A stretch of DNA of 64,000 nucleotides from Microcoleus sp. FACHB-672 (GCF_014695725.1 NZ_JACJOU010000019.1:186001-250000), one strand, 5' to 3'; positions 18,466 through 28,276 are shown, counted from the first letter of the stretch. The notes: generated by a model from the letters alone, not told the origin. Numbers and translations: made by a program.

Positions 18466-19089
18466 TTGACCGCAACTTTTAACCGGCAAGATAGCGAACC
18501 AGTACAAGATCCGCCTCTACATAAATCCTGGCACGCTCTCACTCCTCTGTGGCAAGGGGGAGAAAACTCTGTTCAGCAAGGATTACCTCACGCTCAACTC
18601 GCGCCGGCATGGCAGATATTGCTCCTGGGGGATGGTTCTCCCACCCGCCACCTGCAACTGCTTACGACTGAACCCACAGAAGTTGATGTCATCGATATGT
18701 CACTAATTGGCATGGACAGCGATGGCGCACCCGACCTGATCCAAGCGGTGCCTGGGCCAAGGCTGCGACGCCAAGTCTGGCTGCGTAAAGCTTCTGGCCA
18801 ACGTTTGGCTTACGCAACGTCTTGGTGGGAAGCTAGTCATGTCGATGAATATTTACAAAACCGCTCATTGCCTATTTGGGCCAGTCTAGCTCGCTTGCGA
18901 ACTGAGTTGTATCGAGATGTGCAAGGGCTATACTACGGTCACTCTGCCGCATTAGAAACCGCATTTGAGCAAAAAGGGCCATTTTGGGGCCGGCACTATT
19001 TATTCTGGCATCACGGCAAGCCCCTGACCCTCATTTATGAGGTATTTTCTCCCTATTTGACTAAATACCTAGGTTCTATGGGGGGTTAG
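18466..19089 (+). CDS. chorismate lyase-like protein (DUF98/Ycf21 family)
   Basis: The 207-residue protein looks like the cyanobacterial chorismate lyase family (UbiC-like, Ycf21 of algal plastids). That family removes pyruvate from chorismate to give 4-hydroxybenzoate, the first committed step toward plastoquinone. Supporting segments are WQILLLGDGSPTRHLQLLT near the N-terminus, RRQVWLRKASGQRLAYATSWW in the middle and the late GRHYLFWHHGKPLTLIYEVFSPYL. The central Arg and late Glu resemble UbiC active-site features. The start is a TTG (MTATFNRQ) without a strong Shine-Dalgarno site, so it is uncertain. The gene stands alone, converging on purF. Confidence 0.75.
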   Translation: MTATFNRQDSEPVQDPPLHKSWHALTPLWQGGENSVQQGLPHAQLAPAWQILLLGDGSPTRHLQLLTTEPTEVDVIDMSLIGMDSDGAPDLIQAVPGPRLRRQVWLRKASGQRLAYATSWWEASHVDEYLQNRSLPIWASLARLRTELYRDVQGLYYGHSAALETAFEQKGPFWGRHYLFWHHGKPLTLIYEVFSPYLTKYLGSMGG

Positions 19090-19105
19090 GGGCTAGGGAC
19101 TAGGG

Positions 19106-19146
19106 GAGAGAGGGAGAAATGCACTTCATTCCTCTCTCCCTCTCTC
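19106..19146. other. hairpin between convergent genes
   Basis: GAGAGAGGGAG (19106-19116) pairs perfectly with CTCCCTCTCTC (19136-19146). It lies between the ends of the chorismate lyase-like gene and purF and may serve both as a terminator, though neither side has a T-run. CACTCAG units repeat just after it. Confidence 0.4.
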
Positions 19147-19174
19147 AAAAACACTCAGCACTCAGCACTCAGAA

Positions 19175-20746
19175 TTAAACTGTCCCGGCTTTCTCTAAGA
19201 TCAGCTTAGAACGCTTAACCTGCTCAGGCACTGGCACGGGATAGTCGCCGGTGAAGCAGGCAGAACAGAAGCTGTTGGGATCTTCCTTGGTTGTTTTCAG
19301 CATTCCTTCCCAGCTGAGATAGGCAAGGGAATCTACCCCAATTTGCTCGGCAATTTCTGCAACCGTTTTTGTTGCTGCAATCAATTGATCTTGACTGTCA
19401 GTATCAATGCCATAGAAGCAAGGGTGAGTCACCGGCGGCGATGAAATTCTCATGTGAACTTCTATTGCCCCAGCATCCCGCAAGGCTTTGACAATTTTGC
19501 GGCTGGTGGTGCCCCGGACAATGGAGTCATCGACAATGATCACCCGTTTGCCCTCTAAAACGTCTTTAAGGGGATTGAGCTTCATCTTAATGCCCGACTC
19601 TCGCATCATTTGAGTCGGTTGGATAAATGTACGCCCCACGTAGCGATTTTTAATCAAACCTTCGGCGTAGGGAACCCCAGAAGCTTGGGAATAACCAATA
19701 GCCGCCGGCACGCCTGAATCAGGCACCGCAATCACAATATCTGCATCTGCCGGTGATTCCATTGCCAATTGCCGGCCTATCCGCATCCGATAGCTATACA
19801 GCGTTTCGTCATGCATCAAACTATCTGGACGGGCAAAGTAAATCATCTCAAAAATGCAGAGCTTGCGTTCTGGGCGCTTGCTCCAATGGAAGGAAGCTAA
19901 CCCTTGCTCAGTAATCCAAACCAACTCTCCCGGTTCAACATCCCGTAGGTATTGGGCACCAATAATGTCTAACCCACAGGTTTCTGAGGCGAGAACGTAA
20001 CGCTGAGGGCTTGTTTCCATGATGCCGATAACCAAGGGGCGAATGCCATTGGGATCGCGAACGCCCATTAAACCAGCCGGTGTGCCAATCGCCAAACTGA
20101 AAGCACCCTCACACAGGTGGAAAGCACTGATCGCGCCCTCTAACCATTCTTTGCCGGAGGTCACTTCATAAGCGATCGCATGAGCGATCATTTCTGAGTC
20201 TGTGGTGGTGATTAAGTTACAGTTGCGCTCCAGCAAATGCTCGCGTAGTTTGCCGGTGTTGACAAGGTTACCATTATGTGCTAGGGCAAGAGGGCCAAGG
20301 CGAGTTTCCACAACTGCCGGCTGAGCGTTCACTACGCGACTTGAGCCGGTGGTCGAGTAGCGTGTGTGACCCACCGCTAAGTCTCCCGGCATCTCGTTCA
20401 AGATGGTTTCGCTAAAAACTTGGGAAACCAACCCCATATCTTTATGTAAATGCACCTTGCCCTTGAATTGGGATGATGAGGTACTTTGCCCCTCATTCAA
20501 ATTCGTTAAACCCTCAAAGGTAGCAATCCCTGCGGATTCTTGACCTCGGTGCTGTAAGGCATAAAGACCAAAGTAGGTCAGCTTAGCAACATCTTGACCA
20601 GGGGCATAGACGCCAAAAACACCACAGGCTTCTTCTGGCTTATCCGGTCGGGGTGAAACTTGCTCGGTTGCATTTGAAGTATTTGCCGGCGAACCATAGG
20701 ATTCAGCCGACTGTACCTCAGAGGAGAGGGTTCTATTGGGGATCAT
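19175..20746 (-). CDS. purF: amidophosphoribosyltransferase (PurF)
   Basis: PurF catalyses the first step of purine synthesis, PRPP plus glutamine to 5-phosphoribosylamine. The 523-residue protein starts with a propeptide of 40 residues that should be removed to expose Cys41 of CGVFGVYAPG, the Ntn-type glutaminase nucleophile. ALQHRGQESAGIATF and GHTRYSTTG follow. The phosphoribosyltransferase half carries the PRPP loop VIIVDDSIVRGTTSRK. Four Cys residues late in the sequence could bind an Fe-S cluster, as in the B. subtilis type. It lies downstream of purL on the same strand, 286 bases after it, past a terminator-like hairpin, so it may have its own promoter. Confidence 0.97.
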   Translation of the reverse strand: MIPNRTLSSEVQSAESYGSPANTSNATEQVSPRPDKPEEACGVFGVYAPGQDVAKLTYFGLYALQHRGQESAGIATFEGLTNLNEGQSTSSSQFKGKVHLHKDMGLVSQVFSETILNEMPGDLAVGHTRYSTTGSSRVVNAQPAVVETRLGPLALAHNGNLVNTGKLREHLLERNCNLITTTDSEMIAHAIAYEVTSGKEWLEGAISAFHLCEGAFSLAIGTPAGLMGVRDPNGIRPLVIGIMETSPQRYVLASETCGLDIIGAQYLRDVEPGELVWITEQGLASFHWSKRPERKLCIFEMIYFARPDSLMHDETLYSYRMRIGRQLAMESPADADIVIAVPDSGVPAAIGYSQASGVPYAEGLIKNRYVGRTFIQPTQMMRESGIKMKLNPLKDVLEGKRVIIVDDSIVRGTTSRKIVKALRDAGAIEVHMRISSPPVTHPCFYGIDTDSQDQLIAATKTVAEIAEQIGVDSLAYLSWEGMLKTTKEDPNSFCSACFTGDYPVPVPEQVKRSKLILEKAGTV

Positions 20747-20935
20747 TCTTCAGCTCCGCTCGTGAACGGGATGGGGGAGAGTGGATGGGGGTGAGATGGA
20801 GATAGCATTAGCCGCGCTAAACACCGGCATAAAAGAAACTTAACCGTTTCTTAACATCTCACCATAACGTTAGCGCAATGGGGATTGACAGCACTAGGGA
20901 TTTTTACCGGCAGATGAAAAATTCATTGCTTCTCG

Positions 20936-20989
20936 CTCAAAAATACCTGTAGGGAAGAGGGGTAGAAGGGGATAAAACCCCACAGGTAT
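20936..20989 (-). terminator. terminator or attenuator hairpin between purL and purF
   Basis: On the minus strand ATACCTGT (20989-20982) pairs with ACAGGTAT (20950-20943), extended inward by GGGG/CCC-type pairs, and is followed by a short T-run. It sits about 40 bases after the purL stop and about 190 before purF. Confidence 0.65.
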
Positions 20990-21032
20990 CGGTCATCTTA
21001 TCCCAGAAAGCAACAAATTAAAGACTGCATGA

Positions 21033-23417
21033 CTACACATTTAAGCGGCGTTTAATGGCCTGGTGCCAACAAGCGCCCATATCTCTAATGCTAACGTCAA
21101 TTACGGGCCGGTTATCAGCGGTGGAAACCCGTAAATTAGAGTGGGAACTTCCGACCCTTCCAATTTTTTCCCACTCATCCCCTAAATGCTCTTTTAAATA
21201 GGATTCCCAAATAACCGCCTGTTTTGCCATAACAGAAACTAAAATTCTCGCCCCACCTTCACCAAACAGCATTTCATCCCACCGGACGCCGTCTAGCTGC
21301 GAGAGGTGAGATAAATCAATTTCCGCGCCTAACTCGCTACTGATGCAGCATTCAGCCAGTGCGACTGCCAAACCACCCTCCGCGCAATCATGTGCCGAAC
21401 GCAGCCATCCCTGGCGAATTCCCTCACGGCAGGCTTTTTGCACCCGGCGTTCTTGGTCAAAATCCACCACTGGCGGCTTTCCGGCAATCGTTCCGTGAAT
21501 GGTTGCTAAATATTCAGAAGCACCCAGGGTTACGGCTTTATTTGCCGCTTTTCCAAGTAAATAGATAAAATCGCCTTCTTTGCGCCAAGCTTGACCGCAA
21601 ATGTGGTTTAAATCAGCAATTAAACCTACCATGCCCACAACCGGCGTGGGGTAGATAGGCGTCGGTTGGCCGGCTGAGTCCAGAGTTTCGTTGTAGAGAG
21701 AAACATTGCCGCCGGTGACGGGGGTGCTAAACTCCCGGCAAGCTTCTGCAATGCCGCGACAAGCTGAGGCAAGTTGCCAGTAGCCGATCGGCTTTTCTGG
21801 GCTGCCGAAATTTAGGTTATCTGTAACTGCCAACGGTTCCGCGCCGACACAACTGAGGTTACGGGCAGCTTCTGCGACTGCTGCTTTTGCCCCTTCGTAG
21901 GGATCTAGATAAACGTAACGGGAATTACAATCAACGGTTGCGGCAACTCCCGTGTTGTATGTTGACGGCTGAGGTTTGAGTGGTGGGTTTGCAGAATCGG
22001 CATTTTGCCCGCCTGACTCGACCAGTGGGCGCAACCGCACAACGGCTGCATCTGCGCCTCCCGGCATGATTACGGTATTATTTTGCACTTGATGGTCATA
22101 CTGCCGGTAAACCCACTGTTTAGAGGCGATGGTGGGAGTATCGAGCAGTTGCAGCAAGATATCATTCCAGCTTTTGTGGCTTCCGCCAATTTCGATACCG
22201 GCTTCTGTGCAAGACGGCAGCGAGTCGGCTGTCCATTGCCAAGCTTTTACTGCATACTCCGGTGGGTTTGTCAATAATTCGTGGTTATAAATTGGCGTGT
22301 TATCTGCCAAAGCAGTCGCCGGCACTTCGGCAGCAACTTTACCTTGAAACAAAATCCGGACAATAGATTCTTCAATGACTTGGCCGGCAACAACTGCTTG
22401 CAGCCCCCATTTATGGAAAATATCGATTAATTCTTGCTCTCGCCCTTTGTGCGCCACAAACAGCATCCGTTCCTGGGATTCTGATAACAGGTATTCGTAG
22501 GGCACCATGCCGGCTTCCCTGACGGGGATTTTGTCAAGATCGAACTCAATGCCGACACCGCCTTTGGCTGCCATTTCCGAGGTGGAACAGGTAATGCCGG
22601 CAGCCCCCATATCTTGGGCTGCGACAACTGCGCCGGTTTTGAAGGCTTCTAAGCAAGCTTCAATTAAGGATTTTTCTAGGAACGGATCGCCAACTTGCAC
22701 AGCGGGGCGATCATCCATTGAGGCATCACTGAGTTCCGCGCTGGCAAAACTTGCGCCCCCCATACCATCTCTGCCGGTGGTGGAACCAACGTACAAAACC
22801 GGGTTTCCCATGCCTGATGCCCCGGATTTGACAATATCAGGGGTTTCCATCAAGCCAAGTGCCATTACATTAACAAGAGGGTTGCCGGTGTAAGCAGGGT
22901 CAAAATAAACTTCACCGCCAACTGTTGGAACTCCCACACAATTGCCGTAGTGGGAAATCCCAGAAACAACGCCGGCAAATAAGCGGCGAGTCCGTGCATC
23001 TTCCAAGGAACCGAAGCGCAGGGAGTTTAATACAGCAATGGGACGCGCCCCCATTGTGAAGATGTCGCGCAGGATGCCTCCCACGCCGGTTGCTGCGCCT
23101 TGGAAGGGTTCTACGGCTGAGGGGTGGTTGTGGGATTCGATTTTAAAAGCGAGTCGCAAACCGTCTCCTAAGTCTACAACGCCGGCATTTTCTCCAGGGC
23201 CAACCAGGATGCGGTCGCCCTCTGTAGGAAATTGTTTGAGTAGGGTTCGGGAATTTTTGTAGCAACAATGTTCAGACCACATAACGCCAAACATTCCCAA
23301 CTCAGCTTTGTTAGGGTGGCGTCCTAGGCGCTTGACAATTTCTTCGTATTCTTCCGGTTTCAGACCTTCAGCGGCAATTTCTTCGGGGGGAAAGGGAGTG
23401 GAGGTGGTTGTAGACAT
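21033..23417 (-). CDS. purL: phosphoribosylformylglycinamidine synthase subunit PurL
   Basis: PurL converts FGAR to FGAM with ATP and ammonia supplied by PurQ. At 794 residues it is the small PurL that works with separate PurQ and PurS. The N-terminus has the conserved [12 protein letters not shown], and [25 protein letters not shown] marks the first AIRS-type ATP-binding half. The second half contains [12 protein letters not shown] and [14 protein letters not shown]. An insertion-like, Pro-rich stretch ([19 protein letters not shown]) lies between the halves. It is transcribed toward purF; the two form a purine unit in the order purL-purF, a common neighbour pair in bacteria. Confidence 0.97.
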   Translation of the reverse strand: MSTTTSTPFPPEEIAAEGLKPEEYEEIVKRLGRHPNKAELGMFGVMWSEHCCYKNSRTLLKQFPTEGDRILVGPGENAGVVDLGDGLRLAFKIESHNHPSAVEPFQGAATGVGGILRDIFTMGARPIAVLNSLRFGSLEDARTRRLFAGVVSGISHYGNCVGVPTVGGEVYFDPAYTGNPLVNVMALGLMETPDIVKSGASGMGNPVLYVGSTTGRDGMGGASFASAELSDASMDDRPAVQVGDPFLEKSLIEACLEAFKTGAVVAAQDMGAAGITCSTSEMAAKGGVGIEFDLDKIPVREAGMVPYEYLLSESQERMLFVAHKGREQELIDIFHKWGLQAVVAGQVIEESIVRILFQGKVAAEVPATALADNTPIYNHELLTNPPEYAVKAWQWTADSLPSCTEAGIEIGGSHKSWNDILLQLLDTPTIASKQWVYRQYDHQVQNNTVIMPGGADAAVVRLRPLVESGGQNADSANPPLKPQPSTYNTGVAATVDCNSRYVYLDPYEGAKAAVAEAARNLSCVGAEPLAVTDNLNFGSPEKPIGYWQLASACRGIAEACREFSTPVTGGNVSLYNETLDSAGQPTPIYPTPVVGMVGLIADLNHICGQAWRKEGDFIYLLGKAANKAVTLGASEYLATIHGTIAGKPPVVDFDQERRVQKACREGIRQGWLRSAHDCAEGGLAVALAECCISSELGAEIDLSHLSQLDGVRWDEMLFGEGGARILVSVMAKQAVIWESYLKEHLGDEWEKIGRVGSSHSNLRVSTADNRPVIDVSIRDMGACWHQAIKRRLNV

Positions 23418-23510
23418 GGAACCCTAGCACAAACGGCACAGGGTTCATTGTATCGGGATTTTTGGTTTGCCAAACGCTTTTCTTTTGGAGAGTTGAGGAG
23501 AAATGACTTA

Positions 23511-23649
23511 TTTAACCACAGATTCCGCAGATGAAGCCTTGATTTTATCTGTGTTTATCTATAACTAAATCTCTGACACTAACCGATAACCCATCTGCGT
23601 TTATCTGCGTATGGCTAACGCCACGCTGCGCTATCATCTGCGGTTAAAT
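23511..23649. repeat. ATCTGYGTTTATCTG palindrome interrupted by a CGCTAACGCC-like element
   Basis: TTTAACCACAGATTCCGCAG at the left faces CATCTGCGGTTAAATAAA at the right, with TTATCTGTGTTTATC and ATCTGCGTTTATCTGCG in between. It is thus another copy of the palindrome at 1951-2040. Its right arm is interrupted at about 23611-23634 by GGCTAACGCCACGCTGCGCT, which resembles another well-known cyanobacterial short repeat class. No gene lies here. Confidence 0.7.
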
Positions 23650-23667
23650 AAAAAACCCTCTTACCAC

Positions 23668-24909
23668 CTAGCATCGCCACTTAGTCTGAGGCACTTCTGT
23701 TTCGGCCAACAACTTACCTTGAGAAATAACATAACGAACCGTAGCACGCCGGCGGATAGCATCAAACCGATCACCGGCATCTAAAACGATTAAATTTGCC
23801 GGCTTGCCAATTTCTATCCCGTAATCATCTAGCTGCAAAGTGCGTGATCCATGCGTCGTCACCATGTCATAACAGGCATCAATTTCTGCCATTCCTGTCA
23901 TTTGGCAGACATGAACAGCCATATAAGCAACATCTAGCATACTGCCGGTGCCTAAACTATACCAAGGATCTTGAACGCAATCATGTCCTAAAGATACATT
24001 GACTCCTTGCTGCCACAATTCTTTGACTCGTGTTACACCCCGGCGTTTGGGATAAGTATCCGTCCGTCCTTGAAGGGTGATATTAATTAGGGGATTGGCA
24101 ATAAAATTAATTTGGGAACGCTGCAACAATCCCATCAATTTATAAGCGTAAGCATTGTTATACGATCCAAAGGCAGTGGTGTGACTTGCCGTAACTTTTG
24201 AATTCATGCCGGCGCGAATTGCACAAGCGGCTACAACTTCTAAAAAGCGCGATTGCTCATCATCGATTTCATCGCAATGAATGTCAATCAGCCGATCATA
24301 TTTGCTGGCTAATTCAAAAATTCGATGCACAGAACGCACGCCATCTTCACGGGTAAATTCATAATGGGGAATTCCGCCTACTACATCAGCCCCCATTTCT
24401 AGAGCTTTTTCTAAAAGTGCTTCATTCTCTGGTTTGCCATAAATTCCATCCTGCGGAAAGGCAACGACTTGCACAGTTATCCAGTCTTTAACTTCTTCTC
24501 GCACTTCCAATAAGGCTTGCAAAGCGGTGAGACTGGGTTCACTGACATCCGCATGAGTGCGAACAAATAAAACTCCCTGAGCAGCTTGCTGTTTTAGCGT
24601 TTCTATCGCACGTTTTTTAACATCGGTTAAGGTTAGATTTTCTTTGCGTTCCGCCCAAATTTGAATGCCTTCAAACAAGGTTCCGCTTTGATTTGAACGC
24701 GGTTCACCGGCACTCAAAGCGGAATCAAGATGAATGTGCGATTCTACAAATGGTGGACTCACCAGCTTCCCATCAATCGGAATCACAATTTCAGCTTCAA
24801 CGTCTAAATGAGACGCAATAGCCGAAATTTTTCCCTCTCGAATTGCAATATCAATTGTTTCACCAACAAGTGATCGGCACCCTTGCAAAAGTAAATCATT
24901 TTTCATCAT
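23668..24909 (-). CDS. cytosine deaminase-like metal-dependent amidohydrolase
   Basis: This 413-residue protein of the CodA branch of the amidohydrolase superfamily probably deaminates cytosine to uracil or a related ring. Metal-binding and catalytic motifs are PPFVESHIHLDSAL, RTHADVSEPSLTAL, DIHCDEIDDEQSRF, VTASHTTAF and SLGHDCVQDPW, in the order known for CodA. The start was placed at ATG 24909 (MMKNDLLLQG), because ATGA there overlaps the TGA stop of the preceding gene, which suggests translational coupling. The open frame extends to a TTG at 24933. The nearest palindromic repeat lies just downstream. No cytosine permease gene is adjacent. Confidence 0.85.
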   Translation of the reverse strand: MMKNDLLLQGCRSLVGETIDIAIREGKISAIASHLDVEAEIVIPIDGKLVSPPFVESHIHLDSALSAGEPRSNQSGTLFEGIQIWAERKENLTLTDVKKRAIETLKQQAAQGVLFVRTHADVSEPSLTALQALLEVREEVKDWITVQVVAFPQDGIYGKPENEALLEKALEMGADVVGGIPHYEFTREDGVRSVHRIFELASKYDRLIDIHCDEIDDEQSRFLEVVAACAIRAGMNSKVTASHTTAFGSYNNAYAYKLMGLLQRSQINFIANPLINITLQGRTDTYPKRRGVTRVKELWQQGVNVSLGHDCVQDPWYSLGTGSMLDVAYMAVHVCQMTGMAEIDACYDMVTTHGSRTLQLDDYGIEIGKPANLIVLDAGDRFDAIRRRATVRYVISQGKLLAETEVPQTKWRC

Positions 24910-25727
24910 GGACGCCCCGTTACAACTCCCCAAAAATACTTTTTAAATGAGAGCGCATCAGCTTCTACGTGCATTTTTCTCGCCCACGTATAAATATCAA
25001 AACTGATGTTTTCATTGATCGGATTACTTGGCATCGAAATATTACCCACCAATGCTATCCAGTGACTAGGGTAAGGCATCATCGGCTGCTTGTCTGTTAA
25101 CAAACCATCCGAATTAACTAAAGCAAAGGCTACGCCGCCGGCATCAAGGACTTCTGCTGCCTCGCGCATGGCATCGAAATCTCCCATAACAAAGGCATGG
25201 TGATATTTTACCTCGCGATATCCTAATACCTCTGCTACCCATCCTTTCATCTCCCAAGACTTTGTCATGCCGCTAAGATTGCGGATGATGTCAGGTGCAT
25301 CTGGTTCAACGGCAAACAAAATATTTTCTGATTCTCTTAGGGTGGATAAAACCATCCAATCGGCTTCATCCATTTGCAGTTCCCCTCGATTTTCTCGCAG
25401 GCTATCTGATGTCGGTATCCATTTTGATTGAGCGTGAAATCCGCCAATTTGAAATAAATTGCTACAGATTTCAACGTAGCGTGAGGGATGTTTACGAACC
25501 AACTCAAATAAAACCGCAGCAGGGCCACAAAACGGCTGCCGGCCTTGATTAATATTAAAGGGATTTGTGATTCGCGCTCGCATCTGCTCAATTACTTTTT
25601 GTTGCTCTAATCCTGACCAAACTCCAGCAACTTTTGAGTTCTCAAACTTTGTCAGTGCTTGGAGTGCCGGCTCAACTAAATTGAGATCTGGAACTTGAGA
25701 ATTGTTTAAGACTGTCGCTGATGCCAT
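24906..25727 (-). CDS. unknown protein with CGPAA motif, possible cysteine peptidase-like fold
   Basis: I do not recognise this 273-residue family. A segment NQGRQPFCGPAAVLFELVRKHP at about 60-81 places a Cys at the start of a helix, as in papain-like and C39-like peptidases (CGPAA). A late PYPSHWIALVGN supplies a His, and NISFDIYTWA follows with an Asp, so a Cys-His-Asp triad is possible. That is inference from motif order only. There is no signal peptide or membrane segment. Its stop overlaps the start of the cytosine deaminase-like gene by ATGA, so the two are almost certainly one operon. The first ATG (MASATVLNN) is used. Confidence 0.75.
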   Translation of the reverse strand: MASATVLNNSQVPDLNLVEPALQALTKFENSKVAGVWSGLEQQKVIEQMRARITNPFNINQGRQPFCGPAAVLFELVRKHPSRYVEICSNLFQIGGFHAQSKWIPTSDSLRENRGELQMDEADWMVLSTLRESENILFAVEPDAPDIIRNLSGMTKSWEMKGWVAEVLGYREVKYHHAFVMGDFDAMREAAEVLDAGGVAFALVNSDGLLTDKQPMMPYPSHWIALVGNISMPSNPINENISFDIYTWARKMHVEADALSFKKYFWGVVTGRP

Positions 25728-25963
25728 GTGTAAAGTGTCTATCGTAAATTTACTATTTTGCTCTTAAAAAGCCAAAACTTGCCGGTGCTTTATCAACCGG
25801 CACAAACCGATTTTAGCAGCGACAAGTCATTTTTAAGTGAGATATTTGTAAATACAGTCAGCTAAGTCTCTGTACAGGAAAATGGCCAATAAAACAGCTT
25901 TTAAAAAGCCTTAAGTAAAAAGCATTCGGCAAAAACTTTGTCCCCTTTTTCTTTGAAATTATC

Positions 25964-26254
25964 CTAATCTAGCAGATAATTCTCGAAATACGCCCAATGT
26001 TCATCCTGACAATTCGCTCTCAAAACATCTTTCGCTTTATCAGTCAGGATCAATTTACCCTCAGCAGTAGCAGGAAACTCTGGCCATTCTCTTAAGCCGG
26101 CCTCAGCCAATACCTGTTTCATTGTGTTGACGGCATCCATCAGGCTGAGTAGTAAGTGATGCTCCTGCATCCATTCGGTAACATCTGGTACTGCAGAAAC
26201 AGGATTTTCATGATTGGAGAGGTGATTTTCTGAGGATTTGGTAAAAATTTTCAT
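25964..26254 (-). CDS. small unknown protein, 96 residues
   Basis: Unrecognised. The product is soluble and slightly acidic, with the core EWMQEHHLLLSLMDAVNTMK and a later KLILTDKAKDVLRANCQ. The start at ATG 26254 (MKIFTKSSEN) is preceded by GGGAGG at a good distance, a strong ribosome binding site. An in-frame TTG 15 bases earlier overlaps that site and is rejected. It lies alone between the CGPAA gene and the LuxR-type regulator, all on the minus strand. The good ribosome binding site argues that it is real. Confidence 0.6.
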   Translation of the reverse strand: MKIFTKSSENHLSNHENPVSAVPDVTEWMQEHHLLLSLMDAVNTMKQVLAEAGLREWPEFPATAEGKLILTDKAKDVLRANCQDEHWAYFENYLLD

Positions 26255-26523
26255 ATTTAAGCCTCCCAAGATTCCCTTTCACAAAACGTTTTCATCTTTA
26301 TAATGAACTCTTGTGAGGACTTTATCTGTGATTTTACTGAACTTCGCTATGTGATAGATTTAAGCGGTTTCAGTGATCGGCATCACTTTATTGTGATCCC
26401 TGGCACTCAGTCATTCAATCCCAACTTAATGATGTCACCGGAAATGTTAAGTCTGAGTTTGACAAACTGCCTAGAATCAAATTGTTTTAGGTAGTCTTTA
26501 GTGGGGGCACAGCCGAAAGGTTA

Positions 26524-27339
26524 TTAGCGGGAATTCAGCACCGAGTTAAATAAATCTGAGTTTGCCCCCGATGAATGAAGCCTTATATCTGAAAGCTGTG
26601 CCACCATCTGTGCACGGGATGAAACCTCAAGCTTACGGAACATTCGTTTTAAAGCTTGCTTCACGGAATTTTCAGTAATCCAAAGTTGATTGCCAATTTC
26701 CGCGTTGGTTTGGCCCAACGCCACCAATTGGGCAATTTCCAACTCACGAGGTGTCAAACGTTCGGCTTTGTCGTTTTGCAGGAAACCGCTGTTAAACGTT
26801 GGCTGCTGTAACTTTCCTACAAAAATGCCTTCTGAGTCGGCTGTTGCAACCCAACCCGATAAGTGCAGGCAGATAGCACCCAAATCAACTAGATTTTCGC
26901 TATCAAAGGCAGGCATTGCCTTTTCACGTGTGCAGCCGACTACGCCCACGATTTGACCGTGATTGATGATAGGTCCCGCCATCACGTGCCAGTGATCGGG
27001 ACGAGGACAGATTAATTTCCAAGCCTTGGGGGTTGTCACTAATGCTTCGTGAACCGGAGCATAGCGCTCCGCTAAATAACGCGCCACAGGATTATGCTCG
27101 ATTGAGAGGGCAATCTTCAGAAAATCCTGAAAATTGCGATCATTTAAAGGCAGTTGATCAAAGAAAAAAATCGCCCATCGTTTCGCTGCAAAATATTCAC
27201 CAATTTTTGGTGCGATTTGCGCTTGCAGGTCGGATTTACTATGGGTTTGGCGAATGGCTTCCAACAGAGGCTCTAAGGAACTTGTCATATTTGAAGGGGG
27301 AAGGGGTCTAAAGTGTACCCGTTCGAGGTCTAGAAGCAT
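26524..27339 (-). CDS. LuxR-family transcriptional regulator with GAF-like sensor
   Basis: The product has up to 271 residues. The C-terminus (about 190-250) is a GerE/LuxR helix-turn-helix: LTPRELEIAQLVALGQTNAEIGNQLWITENSVKQALKRMFRKLEV. The N-terminal 160 residues look like a GAF-type sensor (WHVMAGPIINHGQIVGVVGCTRE). Such proteins bind DNA as dimers in response to a ligand or signal, which is not evident here. The start is uncertain: the first ATG is at 27339, but Met18 (MTSSLEPLLEAIRQT, start 27288) resembles relatives better; neither has a clear ribosome binding site. It is divergent from the membrane-protein pair starting at 27386 and may control it. Confidence 0.85.
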   Translation of the reverse strand: MLLDLERVHFRPLPPSNMTSSLEPLLEAIRQTHSKSDLQAQIAPKIGEYFAAKRWAIFFFDQLPLNDRNFQDFLKIALSIEHNPVARYLAERYAPVHEALVTTPKAWKLICPRPDHWHVMAGPIINHGQIVGVVGCTREKAMPAFDSENLVDLGAICLHLSGWVATADSEGIFVGKLQQPTFNSGFLQNDKAERLTPRELEIAQLVALGQTNAEIGNQLWITENSVKQALKRMFRKLEVSSRAQMVAQLSDIRLHSSGANSDLFNSVLNSR

Positions 27340-27385
27340 TAAGGCGCTCAGCCTATATTAGCTTTAATCTCAACAATCGCCTGAT

Positions 27386-27808
27386 ATGACTATCAATTCA
27401 GAAATTGAGCGCGCGGATAGAAGCGCGATGCAGGTTGGCTTTTATGCGACTTCAGTCGTCTTTAACCTATGCTTGATTACTCAATTGTTAACAGTGGGAA
27501 TCGCCTACTTTATTAGTCCTGCATGGTGGAATATTCACGTTTGGCTAGTCCGAGGATATGGTGGACTGTCATTAGTATTACTAGGATGGTCATTCTTCAC
27601 CCCATTTCCACCTCAAATACAACGCCTCACTGCGAGTCTACCCGTGCTGCTGGGACTACAGTTTGTTAGCATTCATCTCAAGAGTCCTTTGCACCTAGAG
27701 ATACTACACCCTTTGATAGGGTTTTCGTTACTCTACGTTTCTTCAAGCCTTGTCCATCGTGTATGGCGCAGCTTATCGCTCAATCATCAGCATAATCCGC
27801 AAGTTTAA
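27386..27808 (+). CDS. unknown four-helix membrane protein (DUF6220-like)
   Basis: The 140-residue protein has about four hydrophobic segments (VGFYATSVVFNLCLITQLLTV, the GLSLVLLGWSFF region, LTASLPVLLGLQFV, and LHPLIGFSLLYVSSSLV). The layout resembles small DUF6220-type membrane proteins; the match is from memory and only moderate. It is 9 bases upstream of the MAPEG-family gene, so the two are probably co-transcribed, and it is divergent from the LuxR-type regulator. Confidence 0.7.
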   Translation: MTINSEIERADRSAMQVGFYATSVVFNLCLITQLLTVGIAYFISPAWWNIHVWLVRGYGGLSLVLLGWSFFTPFPPQIQRLTASLPVLLGLQFVSIHLKSPLHLEILHPLIGFSLLYVSSSLVHRVWRSLSLNHQHNPQV

Positions 27809-27817
27809 GAGGTAGAG

Positions 27818-28246
27818 ATGACACAAGAGGCAATCTTTAGTCCCTTCTTTGCAACAATGTTTTTGACACTCCTAGTCTGGGTGTATATGTACATTCGTCG
27901 GCTCAGTTTCATCAAAAGCCAGAAGATCGATCCGCAAGACCTTGTTGCATCTAACGCACCCCTGCAAATCTGGCCGCGAAACGTATCCAATCCATCAGAT
28001 AACCTAAAAAATCTGTTTGAGATTCCGGTACTTTTCTATGCGCTAGTGCTCTACCTTTTCGTCACAAAACAAGTCGATACAGTGTACCTAACCGCCGCGT
28101 GGATCTTCGTTGGGTTCCGTGTATTGCATAGCGCCGTCCACTGTACATTCAATCTCGTTATGCTTCGGTTCTACCTCTACCTGTTCGCTACCCTCGCGGT
28201 TTGGTTCATCGCGATCCGCGCAGCCCTTACCCACTTTGGCGCATAG
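27818..28246 (+). CDS. MAPEG-family membrane protein
   Basis: The 142-residue integral membrane protein carries the hallmarks of the MAPEG family (membrane-associated proteins in eicosanoid and glutathione metabolism): NPSDNLKNLFEIPVLFYAL in the middle and FRVLHSAVHC in the following helix. Four hydrophobic segments fit the family's four-helix bundle. Eukaryotic members are glutathione transferases or leukotriene-type enzymes; bacterial functions are mostly unknown. It follows the DUF6220-like gene by 9 bases. A long perfect hairpin follows 30 bases after the stop. Confidence 0.85.
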   Translation: MTQEAIFSPFFATMFLTLLVWVYMYIRRLSFIKSQKIDPQDLVASNAPLQIWPRNVSNPSDNLKNLFEIPVLFYALVLYLFVTKQVDTVYLTAAWIFVGFRVLHSAVHCTFNLVMLRFYLYLFATLAVWFIAIRAALTHFGA

Positions 28247-28276
28247 GTATGCTTTCATATTGACGCAGCTAACCAT

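Noticed and set aside
26303-26494. 63-codon plus-strand frame between two minus-strand genes
   Set aside because: No ribosome binding site, no recognisable features, and it overlaps the probable promoter region of the small gene at 25964-26254.
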